A stretch of DNA of 64,000 nucleotides from Paenibacillus sp. BIHB 4019 (GCF_002741035.1 NZ_CP016808.1:5008501-5072500); one strand, 5' to 3'. Shown: positions 42,363-51,923, numbered from the stretch's first letter. A program made the numbers and translations. The notes: generated by a model from the letters alone, not told the origin.

Positions 42363-43109
42363 ATGACTGACTCTGCTCATGTACCTTATGGGAAGAAACC
42401 GCTTGAAGCCCGTTATATTTCCATGCTTGGCTATGCGGAGGCATGGGAGCTGCAAAAATCGATGGTGAAGCAAGTTGATCAGGAGGAGCGTCCGGAGACG
42501 CTTCTCCTTCTTCAACATCCGCCGACCTATACGCTTGGCTCAGACCGCCATCCCGAGCATTTGCTGCTGGATGAGGAGGAGCTTGCGGAGCGGGGCATTT
42601 CTGTATTTGAAATCGACCGCGGTGGGGATATTACTTATCATGGGCCTGGCCAGCTTGTCGGATATCCGCTGCTGTATTTGGATGCGGTAGGTCTCGATCT
42701 GCATGCTTATTTGCGCAACGTCGAGCAGGTCATCATTAATTGGCTGAAAGATTATGGCATTGAATCAGGCAGGAAGCCCGAGTACACCGGCGTGTGGGTA
42801 GGGGATGAGAAAATTGCGGCAATCGGTGTGAAATTTAATCGGGCGCGAAAGCGCGGCGGATTTGTGACGAGTCATGGATTTGCGCTGAATATAGAGGCGG
42901 GCATTGCGGAGAGTGGCTTTAGCGGCATTGTGCCGTGCGGCATCGAACAGTTCGGCGTCACTTCATTTAATACGCTGACGGGCCGCGAGCTGTCGGTAAG
43001 TGAAGCGGCGCAGCAGCTGCTGCCGCATTTCTGCGAAGTATTTGGTTTTGCGCAGGATGCTGTTCTAATAAGAGAACAGCATGCCGATGCCGGCAACCAA
43101 GCTGGATAA
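42363..43109 (+). CDS. lipB: Octanoyl-[acyl carrier protein] transferase LipB
   Basis: 248 aa. It transfers octanoate from ACP to lipoyl domains. RGGDITYHGPGQLVGYPL, VGVKFNR-like AIGVKFNRARK with the catalytic Lys, and the nucleophile Cys in IVPCGIEQFG are diagnostic. ATG 42363 has AGGGA 8 nt upstream; earlier in-frame starts overlap bkdB. The adjacency to the lipoyl-bearing E2 suggests functional coupling, and the 17-bp spacing suggests cotranscription. Bacillus uses LipM/LipL instead, so a LipB here is notable. Confidence 0.92.
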   Translation: MTDSAHVPYGKKPLEARYISMLGYAEAWELQKSMVKQVDQEERPETLLLLQHPPTYTLGSDRHPEHLLLDEEELAERGISVFEIDRGGDITYHGPGQLVGYPLLYLDAVGLDLHAYLRNVEQVIINWLKDYGIESGRKPEYTGVWVGDEKIAAIGVKFNRARKRGGFVTSHGFALNIEAGIAESGFSGIVPCGIEQFGVTSFNTLTGRELSVSEAAQQLLPHFCEVFGFAQDAVLIREQHADAGNQAG

Positions 43110-43166
43110 CAGCATGGCAGCAATAACCACGATGGCTACAATTCGAACATACTTGGAAGGATTCAC
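43065..43166 (-). CDS. Prli42-like small membrane protein
   Basis: 33 aa from GTG 43166, preceded by a perfect AAGGAGAT. A short basic N-terminus (NPSKYVR) and a single hydrophobic helix (IVAIVVIAAMLLSSLVAGIG) match the size and layout of the stressosome-anchoring peptide Prli42 (DUF4044-type) known from Listeria and Bacillus. The last 45 bp overlap the 3' end of lipB on the opposite strand. Stressosome anchoring is inferred from the family. Confidence 0.6.
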   Translation of the reverse strand: MNPSKYVRIVAIVVIAAMLLSSLVAGIGMLFSY

Positions 43167-43238
43167 AAGGCAGATCTCCTTTCTAAACATTTCTATAAGC
43201 CCTATTATAGTCGAAAATGACGAACGGAGGAAACGTTA

Positions 43239-44366
43239 ATGATTAATGAGCAGCGGTTAGTAGATGAATTTGTACAATTGGTGAAAATTGATAGTGAAAC
43301 GAAGCATGAGCAGCTTATAAGCGTTGAGCTTAAGAAGAAATTCGGAGAGCTGGGACTATCGCTGGAAGAGGATGATGCGGCAGCCAAAACAGGTCATGGC
43401 GCAGGTAATCTATTTGCGTTTCTGGAAGCTTCCGGTGTAGAAAATGCTCCGACTATCTTTTTTACTTCCCATATGGATACGGTAACGCCTGGTGTAGGCA
43501 TTAAACCGCAAATTGATGCAGATGGGTACATACGCAGCGATGGCACTACCATTCTTGGAGCGGACGATAAAGCGGGTCTTGCCGCGATGTTTGAGGCAAT
43601 CCGTGTGCTTAAGGAACAATCGATTCCGCATGGCCCTATCCAGTTTGTCATTACCGTAGGCGAGGAGTCGGGACTGCTCGGAGCTCGCGCGCTGGATGCG
43701 TCCAAGCTAAAGGCGAAATTCGGCTACGCGCTCGATTCAAATGGCTCAGTAGGCGAAATTGCGGTTGCTGCGCCAACACAGGCGAGAGTCACGATTGAGT
43801 TTCACGGCAAGTCGGCTCATGCTGGCGTTAACCCGGAAGCGGGAATCAGTGCGATCCAAGTGGCGGGAAAAGCGATTGCAAGAATGCCGCTCGGCCGCAT
43901 CGATAAGGAAACGACAGCGAATATTGGCTCTTTTGAAGGCGGAGGCGCAACGAATATCGTCGTTGATTATGTGAAGCTGAATGCGGAAGCGCGCAGTATT
44001 GTGCAGCATAAGCTGGATGCCCAGCTGGATGCTATGCGCGAAGCGGTAGAAAGTGCAGCAGCAGAGTTTGGCGCTAAAGGCGTGTTCAGCAGCGAGGTCA
44101 TTTACCCGTCTTATTCGTACGATGAGAGCGATGCTGTTGTGCAGCTTGCCCAAACGGCGATTAAAGCGATCGGATTGACGCCAAAAACCTTCCACTCCGG
44201 CGGCGGCAGCGATGCCAATGTGTTTAATGGCCTCGGCGTGCCGACGGTTAACCTGGCTGTTGGCTACGAGCATATTCATACGACGCAGGAACAAATTAAA
44301 GTAGCCGATCTAGTCAAAACGACGGAATTGGTCGTTGAGATTATGAAGCAGGCAGCTAAAGCTTAA
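43239..44366 (+). CDS. M20-family metallopeptidase, YqjE/peptidase T-like
   Basis: 375 aa. The zinc-site motifs of the M20 family are visible: SHMDTVTPG (first His/Asp), GADDKAG, GEESGLLGA (Glu pair), and the dimerisation/lid domain in the centre (KSAHAGVNPEAG). The final His comes in NLAVGYEHIHTTQE. It resembles the YqjE group near the bkd cluster of Bacillus. AACGGAGG precedes ATG 43239. The substrate is probably a small peptide; not proven. Confidence 0.85.
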   Translation: MINEQRLVDEFVQLVKIDSETKHEQLISVELKKKFGELGLSLEEDDAAAKTGHGAGNLFAFLEASGVENAPTIFFTSHMDTVTPGVGIKPQIDADGYIRSDGTTILGADDKAGLAAMFEAIRVLKEQSIPHGPIQFVITVGEESGLLGARALDASKLKAKFGYALDSNGSVGEIAVAAPTQARVTIEFHGKSAHAGVNPEAGISAIQVAGKAIARMPLGRIDKETTANIGSFEGGGATNIVVDYVKLNAEARSIVQHKLDAQLDAMREAVESAAAEFGAKGVFSSEVIYPSYSYDESDAVVQLAQTAIKAIGLTPKTFHSGGGSDANVFNGLGVPTVNLAVGYEHIHTTQEQIKVADLVKTTELVVEIMKQAAKA

Positions 44367-44396
44367 TAGGCCCTGCAGCATAGCAGTAGAGAAACC

Positions 44397-44449
44397 AAAC
44401 AAGCGATAGGTCAGGAAAAGAGCATTTTCCCGGACGTATCGCTTGTTTT
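44397..44449. terminator. Terminator after the M20 peptidase
   Basis: AAACAAGCGATA (44397-44408) pairs with TATCGCTTGTTTT (44437-44449). The A-run on the left may let it also serve the minus-strand mciZ. Confidence 0.75.
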
Positions 44450-44502
44450 CCATGTATTACGGCGGCAGTCTGCTGGCGCTTTTATGATTTATGGCCCACT
44501 AT

Positions 44503-44646
44503 TTAAGAGCTAGTTCGCGTCAAAAAGCTTGCTAACGGCTCAGAAGCTCCGCTTGCTGCCTTGCAGGACATGAGGCGCAGTTGATGGCGAATTTCCCATG
44601 CTTTGCCGACAAGGCGAAGATGGCTGACGCTTGTATAGGTTTTCAT
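44503..44646 (-). CDS. mciZ: MciZ, mother-cell inhibitor of FtsZ
   Basis: 47 aa. SHLRLVGKAWEIRHQLR aligns with the core VLVGKAWEIRAKL of B. subtilis MciZ, a peptide that caps FtsZ filaments in the mother cell during sporulation. In B. subtilis mciZ lies next to nudF, as here. GGAG precedes the ATG at 44646. The C-terminal ~20 residues (Ser/Ala-rich) differ from Bacillus and are a little longer. Confidence 0.7.
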   Translation of the reverse strand: MKTYTSVSHLRLVGKAWEIRHQLRLMSCKAASGASEPLASFLTRTSS

Positions 44647-44757
44647 CGTTATCCAGCTCCTTCACTATCAAAAATATTTGGATAAGGATAGGTATGCGGA
44701 TATCGGACAAGTTATGCACGTTACTTTATTCTTACACGCAAAGGGGAATATTCATTC

Positions 44758-45321
44758 ATGAATGAGGGAATTAATCGCTGGAAAGAAGAAACAACCCATA
44801 CCGAACCGATTTTTTCTGGCAGAATCATTTCGCTGCAGGTAGATACGGTCGCCTTGCCGGACGGCAGTACGGCGACAAGGGAAATCGTCAAGCATCCGGG
44901 AGCAGCGGCTGTCATCGCTCTACTAAATGGCAAGCTGCTCGTCGTTGAGCAGTACCGCAAGCCGCTGGAGAAATTTCAGATTGAGCTGCCGGCAGGCAAG
45001 CTGGATGCTGGCGAGGATCCGCTCGAGGCGGCGAGGCGCGAGTTGGAAGAGGAGACAGGCTACAAAGCGGATACGCTGCAGCTTGTGAGCGCTTTTTATA
45101 CGTCGCCAGGCTTTGCGGATGAGAAGCTGTATGTTTATTTCACGGATCAGGTCGTTTCTGGCAAGCAGCAGACGGATGAGGATGAGTTTCTGGAAGTGAT
45201 GGCGATTACGCTAGAGGAAGCAGAAGCTTATATCTCCGAAGGCCGCATCAGTGATGCCAAGACGATTATGGCCGTCTACGTGTGGAAGCTGTATTTGCTG
45301 ACAGGCAAGCTGCCCATTTAG
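44758..45321 (+). CDS. nudF: ADP-ribose pyrophosphatase (Nudix)
   Basis: 187 aa. The Nudix box reads GKLDAGEDPLEAARRELEEE followed by TGY, matching GX5EX7REUXEEXGU. Upstream, QYRKPLEKFQIELPAG is the ADPRase-type signature. It hydrolyses ADP-ribose to AMP and ribose 5-phosphate. The start ATG 44758 follows a region with GGGGAA. It lies between mciZ and spoIIM as in B. subtilis. Confidence 0.93.
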   Translation: MNEGINRWKEETTHTEPIFSGRIISLQVDTVALPDGSTATREIVKHPGAAAVIALLNGKLLVVEQYRKPLEKFQIELPAGKLDAGEDPLEAARRELEEETGYKADTLQLVSAFYTSPGFADEKLYVYFTDQVVSGKQQTDEDEFLEVMAITLEEAEAYISEGRISDAKTIMAVYVWKLYLLTGKLPI

Positions 45322-45411
45322 AAAGAGGAAGCGTATAAGCTCCTTCCCTCCCGTCATAGGTGTGCTTAAAGGAACATACACTTTATCACATGGGACAAGA
45401 GGGGGAAGGCT

Positions 45412-46056
45412 ATGCGTTCGCGAATGGGGAAGGGGCCCGCAGGGAGCCAGCTGACGCTGTATGTGTTTGTGGGCGTGCTGTTTGTCGTGGGCGTCATTTT
45501 TGGCGGGTTGATGGTAAATGCGCTCACCTTTGAGCAGCAGCAGGATTTGGCTTCGGATATGAGCCAGTATGTACAGCTTATGCATGGCGGGGCGGCTGCG
45601 GATAGCGCGGCGACATTTTGGGAGCGCGTTTTTTTTCATGGAAAATGGCTGCTGGTGCTGTGGTTCCTCGGCATTACCGTAGTCGGCATACCGCTGGTGC
45701 TAGCTATGGATTTTCTAAAAGGCGTGCTTGTCGGCTTTGCGCTCGGTACGCTCATTACACAATATTCATGGAAGGGCGTGCTGTTTTCGCTCGTCTCGAT
45801 TGCGCCGCCTAATTTAATTATTGTGCCGGCCATTTTGATGGCGAGCGCTTCGGCGCTGTCTTTTTCGATGTATGTGGTGAAAAATAGGCTGATGCGGCAA
45901 AACGGCACACTTGCCCCGCAAATGCTGAGCTTTACGACGACAGCGATGATGATGCTGATGGTTTTAATCGGTGCCGCTTTGCTTGAAGCTTACGTCTCTC
46001 CGCTGTTAATGAGCTGGGCAGCACCGATTTTAGACGCTTCCGCCGCGGCAATCTGA
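45412..46056 (+). CDS. spoIIM: Stage II sporulation protein M
   Basis: 214 aa membrane protein of the DMP peptidoglycan-degrading complex (SpoIID-SpoIIM-SpoIIP) that drives engulfment. Five hydrophobic helices are readable: ~18-38, ~78-98, ~100-120, ~125-148 and ~180-200. The segment VVGIPLVLAMDFLKGVLVGFA is typical. AGGGGG precedes ATG 45412. Its order nudF-spoIIM-fur is conserved. Mother-cell expression is inferred from B. subtilis; no promoter was identified. Confidence 0.92.
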   Translation: MRSRMGKGPAGSQLTLYVFVGVLFVVGVIFGGLMVNALTFEQQQDLASDMSQYVQLMHGGAAADSAATFWERVFFHGKWLLVLWFLGITVVGIPLVLAMDFLKGVLVGFALGTLITQYSWKGVLFSLVSIAPPNLIIVPAILMASASALSFSMYVVKNRLMRQNGTLAPQMLSFTTTAMMMLMVLIGAALLEAYVSPLLMSWAAPILDASAAAI

Positions 46057-46161
46057 TGCCCAATCCACGCCAAAATGTTTGACTTTCACAAGGGTTTGAC
46101 TCTATAATGAAAGCAAACGTTTTCTGATGTTGGCGCAGACATGTGTGGTAGGGGGGAAATC

Positions 46162-46629
46162 ATGGAAGCCCGGATTGATAAGATTAAACAACAGTTGCAG
46201 TCGCAGGGCTACAAATTAACCCCGCAGCGTGAAGCAACAGTACGTGTATTGCTTGAGAATGAGGAAGATCACTTGAGCGCCGAAGATGTGTTCATGCTTG
46301 TGAAGGACAAGGCGCCAGAAATTGGCCTTGCAACGGTGTATCGGACACTTGAGCTATTAAGCGAAATGCATGTAGTGGAGAAGCTTAATTTTGGCGACGG
46401 GGTTGCCAGATACGATCTGAGAACGGACAGCAGCAAGCATCATCATCATCATCTTATTTGCGTGCAATGCGGATCGATGGATGAGATCAAGGACGATTGG
46501 CTGCTGCCACTTGAGGAACGATTGGAAGAGGAATATGGTTTTTCGGTTCTCGACCATCGATTGGACTTCCAGGGCATTTGTCGTAAATGCAATGAGAAGA
46601 ATGCGAATGCGAAAAAAGACGAATCATAA
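46162..46629 (+). CDS. fur: Ferric uptake regulator family repressor
   Basis: 155 aa from ATG 46162 (GGGGGGAA upstream). An N-terminal winged helix (GYKLTPQREATVRVLLEN and GLATVYRTLELL) is followed by a metal-binding dimerisation domain with HHHHHLICVQCG and a second CxxC (CRKC). It represses iron uptake genes when Fe2+ is bound. Family members Zur and PerR look similar; the location after spoIIM matches Fur of Bacillus. The upstream palindrome-like AAAGCAAACG region was not resolved as a Fur box. Confidence 0.88.
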   Translation: MEARIDKIKQQLQSQGYKLTPQREATVRVLLENEEDHLSAEDVFMLVKDKAPEIGLATVYRTLELLSEMHVVEKLNFGDGVARYDLRTDSSKHHHHHLICVQCGSMDEIKDDWLLPLEERLEEEYGFSVLDHRLDFQGICRKCNEKNANAKKDES

Positions 46630-46675
46630 ACGGCTTTGCTGCCCAGTGTTTCTGGACGGCGAAGCCGTTTTGGCG
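46628..46675 (+). terminator. Terminator after fur
   Basis: AACGGCTT at ~46629-46636 pairs with AAGCCGTTTT (~46661-46670). It lies between convergent fur and the subtilase gene. Confidence 0.65.
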
Positions 46676-46725
46676 TTACATATGAGGAAAGACGTTGGGG
46701 TTCGAGTATAGTGCGGCTCTCTGGA

Positions 46726-47886
46726 TTAGGAGCTCACATTGCGAATGCGTCCGAGCCGCAGCAGGCCGGAGCCTTGCACAGTGGGCAAATAGCCTTTTAA
46801 CGGTACAGACCACTTGCGAAGAATAGTCGATACACGGGCAGAGCCTAGCTTTGGCCTTACGGACAGCAATAAAGCAGCACCGCCAGCCACATGGGGAGAC
46901 GACATGCTCGTTCCTGACATGATGGCATATTTGCCATTCAGCCAAGTAGAGACGATTTCTGTTCCCGGCGCGGCAACATCAATGCCCATTCCCCGATTGC
47001 TGTAGTCGGCGATCTGGTTGAGCCGATTGGAAGCGGCGACTGCAATCGTCTCCGGAAAGGAAGCTGGCTCGTCGATCGTCGTCGTATTTGGCCCCTCATT
47101 GCCAGCTGAGGCAGTAATGACGATGCCCTGCTTCGCTGCACGCTTGATCGCTTGGCGCAGCAAATCGCTATGCTGGCCGCTGACGATGCCAAAGCTCATA
47201 TTAATGACATTCATTTTGTTGCGAATGCACCATTCAATGGCATCTACAATGTCGGACACGTAGCCCGAGCCGTAAAGGTCCAATGCCTTCACGGCATACA
47301 GCTTTATATTGGGAGCTACGCCATACAGTCCTGTTAAGCCTCTGCCTGCCGCAATGCCGGCAACATGAGTGCCATGGCCATTATCATCGTAATAGCTTGT
47401 GCCGCCCATCGTATTGACACCGCCCGATATGCGCAGATCGGGATGCTTGGCAATGCCGGTATCAATAATGGCAAGCTTGACAGGTTTGCCAAGTGTGCGC
47501 TTCCAAGCAAGCGGCGCCTGTACTCTTTTAATATTCCAAGGCACCTTATTGGCGTCTACGGTCGTTTTTATAATGGGGAGATTTGGTTTTATGGTGCGGG
47601 TTGCCATTTGGGGAGCGGTATCATGCTTGCGGATTTTTACATCCCGCTCCATTAGCTTAACCTCAGGATGGCGGATAATATGTTTCCACGAGCTGCGCCG
47701 GTCAAGCAGAAAACCGATCATTTTGCAGCCTGGCATCGTTTTGAATGGATGAATGCCGCGCGATTCTAGCAGGCGCAAGCAGCGTTTATAGGAGCTGTGC
47801 GTGGTAAAGCTGATGAGCTGGCGTTCTGTATGTTTAGAAGGTTTATAGGCAGAACAGGAAGCGATCAGGTTATCTAATCGAGGCAT
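46726..47886 (-). CDS. Subtilisin-like serine peptidase without signal peptide
   Basis: 386 aa from the ATG at 47886 (GGAGGAG upstream). An N-terminal propeptide-like ~110 residues is followed by the S8 catalytic domain: Asp in AIIDTGIAKHPDL, His in GHGTHVAGIAAG, the oxyanion Asn in SAGNEGP, and Ser in GTSMSSPHVAGG. No signal peptide or lipobox is visible, so it may be intracellular or exported by another route. It is inserted between fur and ald on the opposite strand, not a conserved position in Bacillus. Function unknown. Confidence 0.88.
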   Translation of the reverse strand: MPRLDNLIASCSAYKPSKHTERQLISFTTHSSYKRCLRLLESRGIHPFKTMPGCKMIGFLLDRRSSWKHIIRHPEVKLMERDVKIRKHDTAPQMATRTIKPNLPIIKTTVDANKVPWNIKRVQAPLAWKRTLGKPVKLAIIDTGIAKHPDLRISGGVNTMGGTSYYDDNGHGTHVAGIAAGRGLTGLYGVAPNIKLYAVKALDLYGSGYVSDIVDAIEWCIRNKMNVINMSFGIVSGQHSDLLRQAIKRAAKQGIVITASAGNEGPNTTTIDEPASFPETIAVAASNRLNQIADYSNRGMGIDVAAPGTEIVSTWLNGKYAIMSGTSMSSPHVAGGAALLLSVRPKLGSARVSTILRKWSVPLKGYLPTVQGSGLLRLGRIRNVSS

Positions 47887-48078
47887 GATGGGCTCCTCCT
47901 CCATGTATTAGGCAGACATGAGACTACTTGTGTAGTGTATGGAGGAGGGGGAGGTGTGGACTGGGTATTCGTCCCCAAGTACATATTTTTTGCAGCAGTT
48001 GGAAATTGTATCGCTTAGGACAAGCCTTTGACGTACAATATGGCTATATCCCCATTATTTTCTTTAGGAGGTTTTTTC

Positions 48079-49194
48079 ATGATCATTGGCGTTCCCAAAG
48101 AAATAAAAACGAGTGAATACCGGGTAGCATTGACGCCAGCAGGCGTCACCATGCTTAGAGCAGCGGGACATCAAGTGCTAGTGCAGACAGGGGCAGGAGA
48201 TGGCAGCGGCTTTCAGGACGGCGATTATGCAAGCGAGGGTGCCGTAATCGTAGACTCGGCTGCTGGAGTATGGGAACGCGCAGAAATGATTATGAAAGTA
48301 AAGGAGCCTCTCCCAGAGGAATATGGATTTTTCCGCAAAGGGCAGCTTTTGTTCACCTATTTGCATCTTGCGGCTGCGCCGGAGCTGGCGAAAGCTTTAA
48401 TGGACAGCGAGGTTACTGCAATAGCTTATGAAACGATTCAGCTTCAAAATGGCAGTCTGCCGCTGCTGACGCCAATGAGCGAGGTTGCAGGACGTATGGC
48501 AGTGCAAGTTGGCGCCCAGTTTCTGGAGGCGTTTAACGGCGGCAGAGGCGTTCTCCTGGGCGGTGTGCCTGGGGTAGCACCGGGGGAGGTCGTCATTATC
48601 GGGGGCGGCATCGTCGGTACGAATGCCGCGAAGGTTGCGCTTGGCATGGGAGCAACTGTCGTGCTGCTTGAGCGCAGTCTTGATCGAATGCGTTACTTGG
48701 ATGATATTTTTGGCGGCCGCATTCAGACCGTAATGTCGAGCACGTATCATATTGCCGAGGCGGTGGCGAAGGCGGATTTGCTCATTGGCGCTGTGCTGAT
48801 TCCGGGTGCGAAGGCGCCGCATCTGGTGACGGAGGAAATGGTCAAAACGATGAAAAAAGGAGCAGTCATCGTCGATGTCGCCGTTGACCAGGGCGGCTCC
48901 ATTGCAACGGTTGACCGGGCTACTACGCATAAGGACCCCGTTTACGTCAAACATGGCGTTATCCATTATGCGGTAGCGAACATTCCGGGTGCTGTGCCGC
49001 GCACCTCGACCTTTGCGCTGACGAATGTCACCATGCCTTACGCGCTGCTGCTCGCAAATGACGGGCTGGCGGCGATAAAGCTCAGCGAGCCTCTGCAGAA
49101 AGGCGTCAATACGCATAGCGGCAAATTAACCTATGAGCAGGTAGCGGCGGCACTGGATTTGCCATTTACACCGATTCAAACCCTGCTGGCATGA
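48079..49194 (+). CDS. ald: Alanine dehydrogenase
   Basis: 371 aa. It interconverts L-alanine and pyruvate with NAD+. The N-terminal signature [17 protein letters not shown], the Rossmann motif [18 protein letters not shown] (residues ~175-192) and [10 protein letters not shown] are clear. ATG 48079 follows a strong TTAGGAGG; the longer frame from 48028 has none. Alanine dehydrogenase supports sporulation and germination metabolism in Bacillus. It is a single gene with divergent upstream DNA shared with the subtilase. Confidence 0.95.
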   Translation: MIIGVPKEIKTSEYRVALTPAGVTMLRAAGHQVLVQTGAGDGSGFQDGDYASEGAVIVDSAAGVWERAEMIMKVKEPLPEEYGFFRKGQLLFTYLHLAAAPELAKALMDSEVTAIAYETIQLQNGSLPLLTPMSEVAGRMAVQVGAQFLEAFNGGRGVLLGGVPGVAPGEVVIIGGGIVGTNAAKVALGMGATVVLLERSLDRMRYLDDIFGGRIQTVMSSTYHIAEAVAKADLLIGAVLIPGAKAPHLVTEEMVKTMKKGAVIVDVAVDQGGSIATVDRATTHKDPVYVKHGVIHYAVANIPGAVPRTSTFALTNVTMPYALLLANDGLAAIKLSEPLQKGVNTHSGKLTYEQVAAALDLPFTPIQTLLA

Positions 49195-49274
49195 GCATAT
49201 AAGCCCCTCTCTCGTCATATGGTAAAATGGGCGGGACAATCCTGCTCGCATATATAGAGAGGGGCGAGAGGCAA

Positions 49275-49508
49275 ATGGTATTGTCTGCGCGCAAATGGTT
49301 CAGCCGCTTCGTATTTATGCTGCTGTTCATCGGTTTGTTTATCATCGCCACTGGCGGCTATGATTGGCTCGTTGATGTCGTGTCGCCAAGCAATCCTTAT
49401 GAAGTTCCGCAAGGCGAGGCCGTTAAGGCCATTTGGCATAGTACATATGAGTGGGATAATGGTAATATAGCGGATAGGCTGCGCTTTTTCTATTGGTACG
49501 GCGAATAG
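49275..49508 (+). CDS. DUF4227 (YqzK-like) membrane protein
   Basis: 77 aa with one transmembrane helix near residues 10-30 (FSRFVFMLLFIGLFIIATGG) and a ~45-residue outside tail ending WYGE. This fits DUF4227, represented by B. subtilis YqzK, which lies beside fur and xerD. AGAGGGG precedes ATG 49275. Function unknown; a spore or cell-envelope role is only suggested by conservation in spore formers. Confidence 0.7.
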   Translation: MVLSARKWFSRFVFMLLFIGLFIIATGGYDWLVDVVSPSNPYEVPQGEAVKAIWHSTYEWDNGNIADRLRFFYWYGE

Positions 49509-49600
49509 CTGGGCAGGATAAAAAGCTCGCCAAGCAGGATTTATGATCCTTGGTGTGGAAATACCGAAGTACGCTTTAATAGCGTGCAAAGGCTGGAAGC

Positions 49601-50506
49601 ATGAAAGGAAACAGGATGAAATCTTTGGTGAACTCATTTATTCGTTTTTTAAGCGTGGAACGCTCCTTGTCGAAAAATACATTGGAGTCGTACGGGCGGG
49701 ATTTGCTGTTTCTACTGGATTATATGGAAAGCCAGAATATCGAGTCAGCATCGGCTGTACAAAAGCATCATTTGGCGCATTATTTGCTGCAATTAAAGGA
49801 GGATGGGCGCAAGGCATCTACTTTATCGCGGCACATCGTGTCGATACGCGCTTTCTTTCATTATTTGCTGGTTGAAGGTTTCATTGATCGCGATCCATCC
49901 ATCTATATTGAATCGCCGAAACAGGAAACGAAGCCGCCGCAAATTTTATCGATGGAGCATACAAGTCTGCTGCTGGATACGCCGCAATGCGTGACGACTG
50001 CAGGAAAGCGGGACAAGGCGATGCTGGAGCTGCTGTATGCGACAGGCATGCGCGTGTCGGAGCTGATTTCGCTGGATGTGCCAAGCGTCAACCGGCAGCT
50101 CGGCTTTATTCAGTGTGTAGGCAGCAACCGGAAGGAGCGTATTGTTCCATTTGGAAGAAAAGCTGCGGAAGCGCTGGAAGATTATTTGGAGCATGGGCGA
50201 GTCGGGCTGCAGCGGCACGGCAAGCAGGAGGACGCGCTCTTTTTGAACCATTTGGGGACGCGGATGACGCGGCAGGGCTTCTGGAAGACAGTCAAAAAGT
50301 ATGCAAAAGAGGCCGGCATTGAAGCGGATATTACGCCGCATACGCTGCGCCATTCGTTCGCTGCCCATTTGCTGGAGAACGGTGCTGATGTGCGTACCGT
50401 ACAAGCGCTGCTAGGCCACGCCGACGTTGCTACAACCCAGAAATATTCCAAGCTGACAAAGGTGAAAATGAAAGACGTATACAACAGCGCGCATCCACGC
50501 GCTTGA
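49601..50506 (+). CDS. xerD: Tyrosine recombinase XerD
   Basis: 301 aa. It resolves chromosome dimers at dif together with XerC. A core-binding domain (residues ~10-95) precedes the catalytic domain with TGMRVSE, HTLRHSFAAHLLENG, LGHADVATTQKYS and the nucleophile Tyr. ATG 49616 (MKSLVNSF) is an equally plausible start with AAAGGAA upstream. It lies before deoB, as RipX in B. subtilis. It belongs to the same superfamily as the element integrase at 8497 but is a housekeeping gene. Confidence 0.93.
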   Translation: MKGNRMKSLVNSFIRFLSVERSLSKNTLESYGRDLLFLLDYMESQNIESASAVQKHHLAHYLLQLKEDGRKASTLSRHIVSIRAFFHYLLVEGFIDRDPSIYIESPKQETKPPQILSMEHTSLLLDTPQCVTTAGKRDKAMLELLYATGMRVSELISLDVPSVNRQLGFIQCVGSNRKERIVPFGRKAAEALEDYLEHGRVGLQRHGKQEDALFLNHLGTRMTRQGFWKTVKKYAKEAGIEADITPHTLRHSFAAHLLENGADVRTVQALLGHADVATTQKYSKLTKVKMKDVYNSAHPRA

Positions 50507-50641
50507 AAAATAGCGAAGTCAGCGGCTGCTTAAGACTAGGTCAGGCAGTGCGGATGCGCACCGAATGTTGGTGGAAAGTCAAACCTTTCACATATACACC
50601 TTGTTTTTCACCAGATATCATATCAGAAAGGTTGGGACTAC

Positions 50642-51826
50642 ATGAGTAAATTTGATCGTATTGCCGTTATTGTGCTTGATAGCGTTGGAATTGGCGAACA
50701 GCCGGATGCGGAGGCTTTCGGCGACGTTGGCTCGCATACGCTTGGGCATATCGTAGAAAGAGTAAAGGGGACAAGCCTGCCAAATTTGCGCCAGCTTGGT
50801 CTTGACCGTATTGCGCCGCTCGGCGATTGGAAGCCGGCAGATGGACAGTCTGGCGCTTACTATGGGAAAATGCAGGAGGTATCAGTTGGCAAAGATACGA
50901 TGACCGGGCATTGGGAGCTGATGGGGCTGAAGCTGACGGTCCCTTTTCAGACGTTTCCAGACGGGTTTCCGGATGAGCTGATCGCTATATTCGAGGAGCG
51001 CACAGGACGCAAGGTCATCGGCAATAAGCCGGCAAGCGGTACGGAAATTTTGGACGAGCTGGGCGCTGAGCAAATGGAGACGGGAGCATGGATCGTCTAC
51101 ACTTCTGCTGACAGCGTTTTTCAAATTGCAGCGCATGAAGGCATCATCCCGCTAGACGAACTATACCGCGCGTGCGAAATTGCGCGTGAGCTGACGATGG
51201 ATGAGCGTTATACGGTAGGCCGCGTTATCGCCAGACCCTATGAAGGGGAGCCGGGCGCGTTCAAGCGTACGCCTAACCGCCATGATTATGCAGTCAAGCC
51301 GCCGGAGCCTACGGTGCTTAATGCCCTGCAGGATGGCGGACTCGACACGATTTCCATCGGGAAAATCAATGATATTTTTGATGGAGAGGGCATTAATGCT
51401 TCTACGCCCACGAAGAGCAACGCGGATGGCATTGCCCGTACGATAGCTGCTTTGAAGGAGCCTTTTAAGGGATTGCTGTTTACGAATCTCGTTGATTTCG
51501 ATTCCTTGTACGGACATCGCAGAGACCCAGAAGGCTACGCCGCCGCACTAGAAGAGTTTGACCGCGCTTTGCCTGAGCTTACGCAAACGATTGGACCGCG
51601 CGATTTGCTGGTCATTACCGCAGATCACGGCAATGATCCCGTTCATCCGGGTACGGACCATACGCGGGAATATGTGCCGCTGCTGCTTTATAGCCCAGCA
51701 TTCAAGCAGCCTGGACAGCTAGCGTCGCGAGCAACCTTCTCCGATTTAGGAGCGACGATTGCGGACAACTTCAACGTAAAGGCTCCGCCGAACGGCACAA
51801 GCTTTCTCGAATTGCTTGAAGCTTAA
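50642..51826 (+). CDS. deoB: Phosphopentomutase
   Basis: 394 aa. It converts ribose/deoxyribose 1-phosphate to the 5-phosphate in nucleoside salvage. The alkaline phosphatase superfamily metal site appears in [13 protein letters not shown], the catalytic region in [10 protein letters not shown], and the C-terminal ADHGNDP and THTRE-like [14 protein letters not shown] precedes ATG 50642. It is followed by the purine nucleoside phosphorylase gene, the usual drm-pupG operon of Bacillus. Confidence 0.95.
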   Translation: MSKFDRIAVIVLDSVGIGEQPDAEAFGDVGSHTLGHIVERVKGTSLPNLRQLGLDRIAPLGDWKPADGQSGAYYGKMQEVSVGKDTMTGHWELMGLKLTVPFQTFPDGFPDELIAIFEERTGRKVIGNKPASGTEILDELGAEQMETGAWIVYTSADSVFQIAAHEGIIPLDELYRACEIARELTMDERYTVGRVIARPYEGEPGAFKRTPNRHDYAVKPPEPTVLNALQDGGLDTISIGKINDIFDGEGINASTPTKSNADGIARTIAALKEPFKGLLFTNLVDFDSLYGHRRDPEGYAAALEEFDRALPELTQTIGPRDLLVITADHGNDPVHPGTDHTREYVPLLLYSPAFKQPGQLASRATFSDLGATIADNFNVKAPPNGTSFLELLEA

Positions 51827-51847
51827 TTGATTCAACTAAAGCAACTG

Positions 51848-51903
51848 ATCAACGAATGAACGAATGAACGAATGAACGAATGAACGAACGAATGAATGAA
51901 CTA
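51848..51903 (+). repeat. Tandem 8-bp repeat AACGAATG between deoB and punA
   Basis: About six units of AACGAATG or close variants (AACGAACG, AATGAACT) fill the space just before the punA ribosome site. The tract is in a transcribed spacer, so unit number could alter spacing but not a protein. Slipped-strand variation is expected. Confidence 0.85.
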
Positions 51904-51923
51904 ACGACTTGGAGGCTATCCCT

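Noticed and set aside
49946..50404. Several overlapping frames opposite and inside xerD
   Set aside because: They are shadows of a gene with clear motifs and strong codon bias.
51848..51903. CRISPR-like repeat
   Set aside because: The units are 8 bp and contiguous, without spacers; it is a simple tandem repeat.
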